Shown here one piece after another: positions 26,388 to 34,720 of a DNA stretch of 64,000 nucleotides. Source of the stretch: an uncultured Cohaesibacter sp. (GTDB lineage: Bacteria > Pseudomonadota > Alphaproteobacteria > Rhizobiales > Cohaesibacteraceae); assembly GCF_963682185.1 (NCBI RefSeq), contig NZ_OY821667.1, positions 3,361,501 through 3,425,500 on the forward strand. The letters run 5' to 3'. Positions within the stretch are counted from its first letter, which is position 1, and each line of letters opens with the position of its first letter. The notes below the pieces were generated by a model. That model ran no database searches and was not told where the DNA came from. It saw nothing but the letters and a program-made list of their open reading frames with translations. Both the position numbers and the translations under genes were made by a program.

Positions 26388-28198
26388 GTAAACAGGTCTC
26401 CCGGACCGAACACCGTGATCTGGACACCCGGGTCAAGCCGTAAGGGCTGTCTTGCCTGTTCGATGATGCCGCCAAGTGCGGATTGGATCTCCTCGGGCTC
26501 CGTTTTCTTCAGAATGGCAAAGTCTGAACTGTGCCCCTTGACAATCCTGTGACCCTCGGGGCCGAGAACGGAGGAGAAAATGCCGCGCAGCGTTTCAATA
26601 AACAGCTCTCTGGTTTGTATGAACTGGCGTGGTCCTGCGTCCTGTTCCAGCTCGCGCGCCTTTTGATAACGTATTTCCAGAAGAGCAAAGGACTCGCCAA
26701 ACTCATTGAAGCGCTTCGCCTGTTCGTTGAGCGAGACGATGATGTCGAGTGGCAGATCGGAAAAGCTTAGGATATTCTGTGTTAAGCCCATATAGCTCGG
26801 GCCGATGCGCAAATAGTCACGCGCCTTTTCCTGCAGGTCATAGTGATATACATCCCGTGTCTCAACGGCGTCTCCGCTGAAGCGGCTGTGACAGTCAAGG
26901 CACACAAAGCCGACATCGGGCTCTGAGGTTGTGTGTCCGCAGCTTTGACATCTCACCACAATACCGGGCTTGTCATAATCGCTGCCGAAATGCAGAAGGC
27001 GCTGTCGGCATTTGGGGCAGATCAGTTCGTCCCCTTGAATGAAGTCGTCTTCTGGCGCTTGGTGAGCGCATTTGAAGTGATGGATATAGGCGCTCTCTGT
27101 TAGGTTGGAGGAATGACAAGACGGGCATTCCTCCCGGATATTGAAATGGGCGCTGCCACAGTTGTTGCAGACATGAAAGCGATCAAAGAAATGAGCATGC
27201 AAAAACCCGCTCTGCTGCAGTTTGCTGGCTTCATGGAAAATGGTCTCGCTGTCCAGCGGAATGTTGAATGCTACGCCGCTGCGTGACTGGCTCGCATAGT
27301 GTGGCTGGAGCGATCGGTCAGCTATAAAGAGGCGGGTCAATAATTTGTCAGACAGGATATCGCTATTTAGGATCTCGCGATGAACCAGGACACGGCGCGT
27401 ATGGAAGCTGTCGATTATGCGTGCCAAGCTACCATCTGCCTGCGGAGCCAAAGAGGCGGCATTGATATCGGCCATGGCTCCCAGAGTGCCTGCCGTGTCG
27501 ATAAGGGGAAGCAGATGCAGCCCCCGCATCTGCCACAGAAACAATAGGGCGCGGCTGTCAATGCTCTCGCTTATGATGATCGCGTCAAAGGGGGTATTCT
27601 CAGCAAGAAGCTTTAGGGTCCGCCGTCTGTCTTCATCCTGAGCGAAATCATCTGGCCATCGCAGGCAGCGAAAGCCTTCGGTGAAGGGTGCACCAGACTG
27701 AGGGGGAGCTGAAGGAGATGTTGCTTTTGAGAAAGGGGCTGTCTCTTGATGCTGTGGTTGCTGGCTTTGCCTCTCAACCAGGACATCATCAATGATCGAC
27801 AGGATTTCCTGTATATTGAGAGGTTTGGGCACAATGGCGTCAAACCGCTCGCACTTTTTCTCATGAGCCATCAACCCTTCAATGTCGGCTGTCACAGCGA
27901 CAAAATGTGGTCGCGGGTGGTCCGGCGTGGACTCGTCATAGTGAGCGAGCACGTCGATACCGGTCATGCCGGGCATGTGAAAGTCCAGCAAGACCAGATC
28001 ATATGGTTCCGCCAGGAGCGCAGACAGGGCATCCTTGCCATTGTCTACAATTTCTATGGCGTGGCCCCGCTGCTGCAGGACGAGCTTCAGCAAGTCCTGG
28101 GTAATGGAGCTGTCTTCAGCGACAAGAATTTTCAAAGACGCTGCAACCTCTGAAGAGCCGGCTTGTTCTGAGGCAGCGTCAACGTGGGTGCGGATCAT
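26384..28198 (-). CDS. Response regulator with zinc-ribbon (TackOD1-like) output and degenerate GGDEF-like end
   Basis: 604 residues. A receiver domain (about 21-140) has the acidic pair E28/D29, phosphoacceptor D72 (VLLDFHMPG) and K125. A middle region of about 180-340 has no domain I can name. Then comes a Cys cluster: C344/C347, C358/C361, C377, C394/C397, C417/C420 and C433/C436, i.e. stacked zinc ribbons as in the TackOD1 output domain. The C-terminal 100 residues look like a GGDEF fold whose active site is replaced by GHSSDF (555-560), so no diguanylate cyclase activity is expected. It is the first gene of the glycosyltransferase/HlyD operon and is divergent from a histidine kinase, its likely partner. 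Confidence 0.75.
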   Translation of the reverse strand: MIRTHVDAASEQAGSSEVAASLKILVAEDSSITQDLLKLVLQQRGHAIEIVDNGKDALSALLAEPYDLVLLDFHMPGMTGIDVLAHYDESTPDHPRPHFVAVTADIEGLMAHEKKCERFDAIVPKPLNIQEILSIIDDVLVERQSQQPQHQETAPFSKATSPSAPPQSGAPFTEGFRCLRWPDDFAQDEDRRRTLKLLAENTPFDAIIISESIDSRALLFLWQMRGLHLLPLIDTAGTLGAMADINAASLAPQADGSLARIIDSFHTRRVLVHREILNSDILSDKLLTRLFIADRSLQPHYASQSRSGVAFNIPLDSETIFHEASKLQQSGFLHAHFFDRFHVCNNCGSAHFNIREECPSCHSSNLTESAYIHHFKCAHQAPEDDFIQGDELICPKCRQRLLHFGSDYDKPGIVVRCQSCGHTTSEPDVGFVCLDCHSRFSGDAVETRDVYHYDLQEKARDYLRIGPSYMGLTQNILSFSDLPLDIIVSLNEQAKRFNEFGESFALLEIRYQKARELEQDAGPRQFIQTRELFIETLRGIFSSVLGPEGHRIVKGHSSDFAILKKTEPEEIQSALGGIIEQARQPLRLDPGVQITVFGPGDLFT

Positions 28199-28433
28199 GA
28201 CTTTACCAAATATGGGTTTGTATGTGTATTTATTACTATTACAGGTTAAGGAAAATAGTTTTAAAAATTTATTACTTAATTATAATTTGATATTTACTGA
28301 AATTTGGAAAGTGATTTAAAGTTTAGATGTGTTTGTATTGTCTATACTAAATTATTAGTTTGGGATTAATTGTCTGTTATGTACACAAAGATATAAGTAT
28401 AGTTACTATTGGCCGGAGTTGACGAGCGAACCG
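28199..28433. promoter_or_regulatory. AT-rich divergent promoter region between zinc-ribbon regulator and histidine kinase
   Basis: About 235 bases, strongly AT-rich (many TTAA and TATA stretches around 28240-28400), unlike the GC-rich coding DNA on both sides. It must hold the promoters of the polysaccharide operon and the phosphorelay operon. I found no clear operator palindrome. Confidence 0.5.
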
Positions 28434-30782
28434 ATGAAATTTTTCAGGTCTGAGAATTCGACAAATATGCGCAGTATATCAGTGTCTTTTCTGGTCATCG
28501 CTGTTGGTCTGGTGCTCGCAACCTCTGTAAGTGTCGGCTTCTGGCAGATTTGGCAAAACGAAAAAGCCAGCATTAAATATGAAGATGAACGCCTGACTTT
28601 TGCTGTGCAGCGCGTGGTCAAGGACCTTCGGGCTGTTGTTGAGGATACATCTCGCAACGTGGTCATGCTGGGCGGAACGCCGCCAATTCAGGGCATTCTC
28701 AATGCACGAAACAGAGGCGCGATCCCCGAAATCGCTTCCGTGGAAGAAACCATCTGGAAAGATCGACTGGCTCAGATTTTCCTATCGCTGGCCGAGAGCA
28801 ACCGCAACCTGTTACAAGTGCGCCTCATTGGCAATGACGGCAAGGAAATGATCCGCGTCAATAGCTTGGATGGTCGCGCGATGCGGGTCAAGCACCAAGA
28901 TCTGCAGGACAAGAGTGATCGGCCCTACGTGCTTGAAACACTCCGCTCCAACAAAGGCAAGATCAGTTATTTCGGTATTGATTATAATCGGGAACATGGT
29001 GTGATCGAAGAACCGCGGATTTTTGTCATGCGTGTCGCCACCAGAGTCTGGGGAAAGGACGATGAGCCCCTTGGCATGATTATTGTCAATATCAACATGA
29101 GCAAGGTGATTGCGAATCTGGCATTTGCAATAAGAGCGCCGCAACAATTGGCCCTGTTCAATGAAAATGGCACCTATTTGAGCAAGCCGCCCAAAATTGT
29201 TGTCGCGTCTGGTACGGCTCGCAATGGAGCTGCCAGACTGGTTGACAGGTCGCGTTCCCTGGCAACCGATTTTCCGCTTCTGGCTGATAACATGGTTGCA
29301 GACTGGGTTGGCGGTCCATCAGAGACTCTTGGGCTCAAAACAGAAAGCTATGTCGCTCGCGTGAGCCGGATCCGGTTTGACTGGGCCGATACCGAGCATT
29401 ACCTGCTCGCCGCAGTGATGACGCCTATGGCGCAATTGCTGACGCAAAACCGCGCGATGAAACAACAAATTATCTTGTTTACTGCGCTTTTGGCTCTGGT
29501 TGGTGCGTTGATTGCGTTTGTCTTGACACATAAATTTGTGAAACCAATCCAGCAATTGTCCTATGCGGCTCGCCAATTGTCTATGGGGGCCTCTACAGAT
29601 AGCCTTAAACTGGATGGCGAACATCGCAATGACGAAATCGGCGTCTTGCTGCGTTCAGTCCACCATATGGCCTCCAATCTTGAAGAAAAACAGCAGCGCA
29701 TAAGCGCCATATTGGCAACCGCCAAGAATCCTATTCTCATGATCAATCGGCGCGGCATCATTCGGGAAGTGAATGAAGCGACGATAGACCTGTTTGGTTT
29801 TTCCAGGCAAGAAATGATCGGTAAGAATGTGTCCATGCTCATGAACCAGCATGACAAGGTACATCACGATTCCTATTTGCGTAATCATGGCAAGGGGGCA
29901 CCCTCCAGGATTTTCGAAGGGGGCCGCGAAGTCAGCGCGGTCCGCAAGGATGGAAGCCCGGTGCAAGTGCATCTGGCGGTCAGTCGCTTGCAGATCAAGG
30001 GGGAGGTCTTCTTTACCGGCATCATGACCGATCTCACTGAACTCAAGAAAGTCGACAAGCTCAAGAGTGAATTCGTCTCTACCGTGAGCCATGAATTGCG
30101 CACGCCACTTACCTCCATCAAGGGAGCTTTGGGCCTGTTGCGCAGCACGTCAACGGATGCTTTGCCAGAGCATGCCAGCAAGATGCTCGATATCGCCTAT
30201 AGCAATTGCGACCGACTGTCTTTGCTCATCAATGATATTCTCGATATGGAGAAAATAGAGGCAGGCAAGCTTTCCTATGAGTTTAAATCCTTTGATACGG
30301 TCGCATTTCTTGAAGAGGTGGTGGAAACCAACCGCGCCTATGGAAAACAGCATGGCGTGTCCTTTGAGCTGGAATGTCCGGACGAGCCGATCCTGATCTT
30401 TGCCGATCACTGTCGTCTGGAGCAGGTGATAACGAATCTGCTTTCCAACGCTGCCAAATATGCTTCTGAAGGCAAGAAGGTAATCGTTTCAGCTAAGCCC
30501 GATAAAGAGAGCGGGCGCCTGCGTATCGCCGTTACGGATTTTGGCCGCGGCATACCTGAAGACTTTCAGGACAAGGTCTTTGATAAATTCGCCCAAGCCG
30601 ACGCATCTGACACCCGTGCCAAAGGGGGAACCGGTCTTGGATTGGCCATTTCCCGGGAAATTGTCATGGCCCACAGCGGTGTTCTGGATTTTGAGACGGA
30701 ACTCGGAGTTGGAACGACCTTCTACATAATTCTCGATATTCTACCTGAAGAAAAGGCAAGCACCGAACCAGAAGCCGCATAA
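28434..30782 (+). CDS. Membrane sensor histidine kinase with periplasmic sensor, HAMP and PAS
   Basis: 782 residues. TM1 is at about residues 13-35 and TM2 at about 344-365; between them lies a roughly 300-residue periplasmic sensor of Cache-like pattern. HAMP follows (FVKPIQQLSYAARQLSMG), then a PAS domain (NPILMINRRGIIREVNEA), HisKA with the phosphorylated His in VSHELRTPLTS, and HATPase_c with N-box NLLSNAAKYA, G1 DFGRGIP and G2 GGTGLGLAIS. ATG 28434 is preferred to the TTG at 28419. It heads an operon with a receiver, an Hpt and a receiver-PAS protein, i.e. a multistep phosphorelay. Confidence 0.92.
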   Translation: MKFFRSENSTNMRSISVSFLVIAVGLVLATSVSVGFWQIWQNEKASIKYEDERLTFAVQRVVKDLRAVVEDTSRNVVMLGGTPPIQGILNARNRGAIPEIASVEETIWKDRLAQIFLSLAESNRNLLQVRLIGNDGKEMIRVNSLDGRAMRVKHQDLQDKSDRPYVLETLRSNKGKISYFGIDYNREHGVIEEPRIFVMRVATRVWGKDDEPLGMIIVNINMSKVIANLAFAIRAPQQLALFNENGTYLSKPPKIVVASGTARNGAARLVDRSRSLATDFPLLADNMVADWVGGPSETLGLKTESYVARVSRIRFDWADTEHYLLAAVMTPMAQLLTQNRAMKQQIILFTALLALVGALIAFVLTHKFVKPIQQLSYAARQLSMGASTDSLKLDGEHRNDEIGVLLRSVHHMASNLEEKQQRISAILATAKNPILMINRRGIIREVNEATIDLFGFSRQEMIGKNVSMLMNQHDKVHHDSYLRNHGKGAPSRIFEGGREVSAVRKDGSPVQVHLAVSRLQIKGEVFFTGIMTDLTELKKVDKLKSEFVSTVSHELRTPLTSIKGALGLLRSTSTDALPEHASKMLDIAYSNCDRLSLLINDILDMEKIEAGKLSYEFKSFDTVAFLEEVVETNRAYGKQHGVSFELECPDEPILIFADHCRLEQVITNLLSNAAKYASEGKKVIVSAKPDKESGRLRIAVTDFGRGIPEDFQDKVFDKFAQADASDTRAKGGTGLGLAISREIVMAHSGVLDFETELGVGTTFYIILDILPEEKASTEPEAA

Positions 30783-30833
30783 ACCGATGGAACCATGCCA
30801 TCTAACTGATGAGTGAGTCGATAGGAGTTGATC

Positions 30834-31256
30834 ATGACAAAGCCTTTGCAACGGATCACCTATGTTGAAGATGATCACGACATTCGCGCCATCGCCGAAT
30901 TGGCTCTTGGCACGTTGGCTGGCTATACGCTTGATCTATGTGAGAATGGCAAGCAAGCGATTGAGACGATTCCCTCCTTTCAGCCCGATCTTGTCCTGCT
31001 TGATGTGATGATGCCCGTCATGGATGGCGTGGAAACGCTCAACCGGCTCAAAAACACGCCGGAGCTGGCCGATATTCCGGTCATCTTCATGACGGCCAAG
31101 GCACAGCGCCATGAAGTGCAGGCTTATAAGGACGGTGGCGCTATCGACGTCATCACAAAACCATTCGATCCGACAGAACTTCCCGCACATGTCCAGAAAA
31201 TCTGGAACCGTCAAATGAGCCAGAATGATCCAGCAGGGAGTGGCACACATGATTGA
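30834..31256 (+). CDS. Single-domain response regulator (CheY-like)
   Basis: 140 residues, receiver only: acidic pair in YVEDDHD, phosphoacceptor Asp in LLDVMMPVMDG, Thr in FMTAKA and Lys in ITKPFDP. AGGAG lies seven bases before ATG 30834. It overlaps the Hpt gene by eight bases. Without an output domain it probably shuttles phosphate between the kinase and the Hpt protein. Confidence 0.92.
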   Translation: MTKPLQRITYVEDDHDIRAIAELALGTLAGYTLDLCENGKQAIETIPSFQPDLVLLDVMMPVMDGVETLNRLKNTPELADIPVIFMTAKAQRHEVQAYKDGGAIDVITKPFDPTELPAHVQKIWNRQMSQNDPAGSGTHD

Positions 31257-31683
31257 CCAGCTTAGAAAACTCATCGCAAGGCACTGCGAAACACTGCAGC
31301 GCGAAGAGAGGGAAATAGAGCAGACTGTCGCCGAGATCCTGGCTTCGGAGGAGCCTTCACCCGAGCTGGTGCAACAGGCCATCGCGAAGGCGCATAAGCT
31401 CAAGGGAGGCTCCGGCACAATTGGATTTCGGGACATCAGCGAAACAGCTGCTGGCCTTGAGCGCACCTTGAAAATGGTGGTCCAGCTCAGTGGCCCTTTG
31501 CCGGTTGAAGTAAAGGACGAGATCGCAAAACTGTTTGCAAAGCTTGCCGATCTCATTGGAGCCGTCCAACCGGAACAATCCGATCTTTTCAATGTCCAGT
31601 TGCCTACGGATGTGCAAAGCCCAGTTCAAGTCGAAGAGGCTCCAGTCACCCGTGGCCCTGACCCGATGAGGAGCGTGTCATAA
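31249..31683 (+). CDS. Hpt-domain phosphotransfer protein
   Basis: About 144 residues, mostly helical. The phosphorylatable His sits in AHKLKGGSGTIGF, the standard Hpt motif, near residue 47. The tail after residue 110 is acidic and proline-containing, probably disordered. It lies between two receiver genes and overlaps both neighbours (eight bases upstream, one base downstream), a dense operon that supports a kinase-receiver-Hpt-receiver relay. Confidence 0.85.
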   Translation: MIDQLRKLIARHCETLQREEREIEQTVAEILASEEPSPELVQQAIAKAHKLKGGSGTIGFRDISETAAGLERTLKMVVQLSGPLPVEVKDEIAKLFAKLADLIGAVQPEQSDLFNVQLPTDVQSPVQVEEAPVTRGPDPMRSVS

Positions 31684-32936
31684 TGCAAAGCCTGACGACT
31701 CAATCTCCCAGTGATTACATGAATGCAATGTCCCCGCGGGAACGCCCCAAGGTTTTGATTGTCGATGACGACCGCGATTTGTTGGACATGATCGGTCTGT
31801 TTATTGAAATTGAGGGGTATGAAACAGAACTGGTCTCCGATGGAGAAGCCGCTCTGGAAGCGATCAAGAAGGATCCTCCGGATCTGATGGTTCTTGATCT
31901 TGTCATGCCGGGCTTGGGCGGGTTTGAAGTGCTCGCACGGCTTCGGGTGCTGGATCCGGACCTGCATCTGCCCGTAATCATGGTCACCGCTCAGGAAGAA
32001 CGCGCGCTGCATGTACAGGCTTTGCAAAGCGGCGTTGTCGACTATATCCAGAAGCCGGTTGATTTTGCCATTCTGAGCGCGCGTATCCGAGCCGCTCTGT
32101 TGGAACGCCGCATTCAGAACAAGCTGGTGGAGGCCAATGCTCGGCTGGAGGCTATCGTCGCCACGCGCACGCGGCAGCTGGAAGTGAAGAATGAGTATCT
32201 GACCGCTGTTCTGGATAACGCCAAGGACGGAATCATCGGTTGTGATGAAAACGGGCTGCCGGCGATCTTCAACAGAAAGGCCAGCGAGATGCTCGGCATC
32301 GAAAATTCGCTAAGCATGTTGATGCCCTATCTGACAACCAATGAAATGTTCCAGTCCGACGGCTCAACCCCACTGGGGCCGGAGTCAAACCCGTTGCGGG
32401 CGGCCTTCGAGAATGAAACGCTCGAGGAATCCGACATCATTCTGGAGCGCTACGGCTCTAACCCGCGCATGGTCAATGCGACGGGCAGTGCGGTGCATGA
32501 CAAGTCGGGTCTGAAGATCGGGGCCGTCATCTCTCTGCGCGATGTAACCGAGCAACAGAAGCTGGAAAAGCAGGTCAATCAAATCCGCCAGCGCTATGAG
32601 AAAATGCTCGATAGCGTGCCCATGCCGCTGCATATAACTGATATGAATGGCATGATCCTCGAGGCTAATGATCTATGGCTGGAAGCCTTCGGCTATGATC
32701 GCAAACAGGTTCAAGGATCTTATCTTGGCGACTATCTGACGACGCAGTTCAAGCATCTGGCCTCCGAGCCAGTGCGTGCTGCCATGATCAATATGGGGCA
32801 CACCCAAGATGTCAAATGCCAGATCAGGCATGCGGACGGAAGGGAAATCAATGCTTCTGTTGTCAGTCAGGCCGTTTATGATGAAAAGGGAGATCTCAAC
32901 CAGATCGTGGAATATATCACCAAGATCGATGCTTAG
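31683..32936 (+). CDS. Response regulator with receiver and two PAS domains, no DNA-binding output
   Basis: 417 residues. Receiver at about 17-135 (VDDDRD, phosphoacceptor in LDLVMPGLGG, Lys in DYIQKPV), a short coiled linker, then two PAS domains (about 175-290 starting AVLDNAKDGIIGCDENG; about 305-415 starting MLDSVPMPLHITDMNG). It ends at the second PAS, with no HTH, GGDEF, EAL or kinase part. The start overlaps the Hpt stop. It may be a scaffold or sensor-modulated terminal receiver; the real output could be the zinc-ribbon regulator encoded divergently (inference). Confidence 0.87.
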   Translation: MQSLTTQSPSDYMNAMSPRERPKVLIVDDDRDLLDMIGLFIEIEGYETELVSDGEAALEAIKKDPPDLMVLDLVMPGLGGFEVLARLRVLDPDLHLPVIMVTAQEERALHVQALQSGVVDYIQKPVDFAILSARIRAALLERRIQNKLVEANARLEAIVATRTRQLEVKNEYLTAVLDNAKDGIIGCDENGLPAIFNRKASEMLGIENSLSMLMPYLTTNEMFQSDGSTPLGPESNPLRAAFENETLEESDIILERYGSNPRMVNATGSAVHDKSGLKIGAVISLRDVTEQQKLEKQVNQIRQRYEKMLDSVPMPLHITDMNGMILEANDLWLEAFGYDRKQVQGSYLGDYLTTQFKHLASEPVRAAMINMGHTQDVKCQIRHADGREINASVVSQAVYDEKGDLNQIVEYITKIDA

Positions 32937-32968
32937 CTGAGAGTGGTTCTGATCAAGACTCTGTCGGC

Positions 32969-34183
32969 TTAGGACTGGTTGAAGAGCATATTCTGGTCCA
33001 GCAGGTAACGGATGAAGAGCGGCAGGCTGGCGCCACCCAGCGCCCTTGCCGGGCTCCCCAATGTGCCCTCAAGCACCACCGGCAGGTCAATGCCTTTCCA
33101 GCCCTGTTCGCTGATTGCATCGCGCACCTTTTCGACCAGACTTTCGCGTACGGCAGCAGGCATGGTGCCATCCAGAATGGCCACCTCAAAATCGATGATG
33201 GCGGTCGCCGAAGCGATGGCAAGGGCGATATAATGGGCGGCCTTGTTCAGCCATTCCTCAAGCACATCCCCCAGATCCGACCAGTCGTAGGAGTGTTGTT
33301 GCAGCAGGGACGGGTCTATGCCCTTCTCCTTGAGCATCTCTTCAAGAAAAAACAGCGATGCAAAGTCGATCAGCTGCTTCTTTTCGCCGTCCGGGCCGGG
33401 CATCGGCATCGAGGCCAGAGCGCCTGCATTCTGGGTGCGGCCCGCATAGATGGAATTGTTAAGGGCAACCCCGCCTCCCACAAAGGTCCCCACGAAGATA
33501 TAGAGTGAGTCGCTAAAGGCCATGCCGCGCCCGAAGGCAACCTCGGCGCAGCAGGCCGCAGTGCAATCATTCTGCGTGAAGGCATTGAGTCCCGTTGCGG
33601 CTTCCAGCTCATTGGCCACATCGAACTGCTTCCAGACTTCCATGGTGCCGGGAGAAACGCCCACCTTGTCTTCCCAGTCCCATAGATGGAAGGGCAGGGC
33701 GATGCCAATGCCCGCGATCTTGTCCTGCTGGTCAGCATCGATCTTCTGGCTCATTTCGCGAATGCCCTGTGTGGCAAAAGCCATCACCAGATCTGGCATC
33801 GGATAGGAATAGGTGATGCGATTTGTTGCTCGCGTCTGCCCGGCAAAATCGATCAGGATCAGATCTGCACTGCGGCGCCCTATCTTGAGGCCGAAAGAAA
33901 ATACGCCGTCGGGATTGAGCCGCATGGGAATGGAGGGCTGGCCGACGCGCCCGCGAATGGGTTCTCCACGCAGCAGCAGGCCGTCTTTCTCCAATTCTCC
34001 GATAATGACAGAAACAGCTTGGGCGGAGAGGCCGGAACGGCGCGTGATTTCTGATTTGGCCAAAGCGCCATGACGTTGGATCAGAGATAGAACGAGCCGT
34101 TCATTATAGGCGCGGACTTTCTTCTGGTTGAACCCAAAAGAGCCATCGCTGCCAGATCCTGCGCGTGTCCCCTTTTTGGCCAT
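32969..34183 (-). CDS. ROK family transcriptional regulator
   Basis: About 404 residues: an N-terminal winged HTH (LSLIQRHGALAKSEITRRSGLSAQAVSV is the helix-turn-helix region) and a ROK fold (IAGIGIALP, VGTFVGGGVALNNSIY). The usual zinc-binding Cys cluster of ROK sugar kinases is not evident. ATG 34183 is preferred to an upstream in-frame start at 34252. It is divergent from the fructose PTS operon across 537 bases of AT-rich DNA, so it is a candidate regulator of fruBKA. Confidence 0.88.
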   Translation of the reverse strand: MAKKGTRAGSGSDGSFGFNQKKVRAYNERLVLSLIQRHGALAKSEITRRSGLSAQAVSVIIGELEKDGLLLRGEPIRGRVGQPSIPMRLNPDGVFSFGLKIGRRSADLILIDFAGQTRATNRITYSYPMPDLVMAFATQGIREMSQKIDADQQDKIAGIGIALPFHLWDWEDKVGVSPGTMEVWKQFDVANELEAATGLNAFTQNDCTAACCAEVAFGRGMAFSDSLYIFVGTFVGGGVALNNSIYAGRTQNAGALASMPMPGPDGEKKQLIDFASLFFLEEMLKEKGIDPSLLQQHSYDWSDLGDVLEEWLNKAAHYIALAIASATAIIDFEVAILDGTMPAAVRESLVEKVRDAISEQGWKGIDLPVVLEGTLGSPARALGGASLPLFIRYLLDQNMLFNQS

Positions 34184-34720
34184 TCTTCCGCGTCCTTCCC
34201 TTGAGTTTGATCTCTTCTCGCTGACAAAAGAAGACCGGCGCACCATGCGCATGCATAGGAATCAAGTGGGCTGATCAAGCCCGACCCTATAGCGCGGGGG
34301 CTTGCGGCGGCTATGAAGCAGATCAAAAAATAACTTTGATGGAATTAATCAGTTTGAGGAGACAAAAATCAACAGTTTTATGACATCTTCCCATGCTCAT
34401 CGGTGACCAAATAGTCCAAAATTAATCATGAATGCCAAAATATCTTGCGATTTCGGTAATTTAATTAATACATCAAATAGAAGTAATAATTGAAATATTG
34501 CCGTATTATGACGGTGAAAAGCGCAAAAGAGCTATTTTTCATCCGCAAATTTACCGAAATTCGACAAATTGATTGATGTGAATCAAATATTTTCCTTTAA
34601 TAATTCACTTAAATAGATTTATTATCTCGCAGAACGTTGGTCATGCGTGGCCGGACCCTGACAATAGGCAAAAGCAATTGCGGTCTTATGGCGTTCAGGT
34701 TGGAGTATTCGGAGGAAATG
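34184..34720. promoter_or_regulatory. Long AT-rich divergent control region upstream of the fructose PTS operon
   Basis: Over 530 non-coding bases. TTTCGGTAATTT at 34451-34462 and its inverse AAATTTACCGAAA at 34547-34559 share a core; the latter is part of AATTT-ACCG-AAATT, a palindrome (34548-34561). These may be binding sites for the ROK regulator or a Fru repressor. No coding frame was found. Confidence 0.45.

Noticed and set aside
26384-28198. Active diguanylate cyclase
   Set aside because: The GGDEF-like C-terminus carries GHSSDF in place of the catalytic GG(D/E)EF motif and lacks the metal and nucleotide residues.
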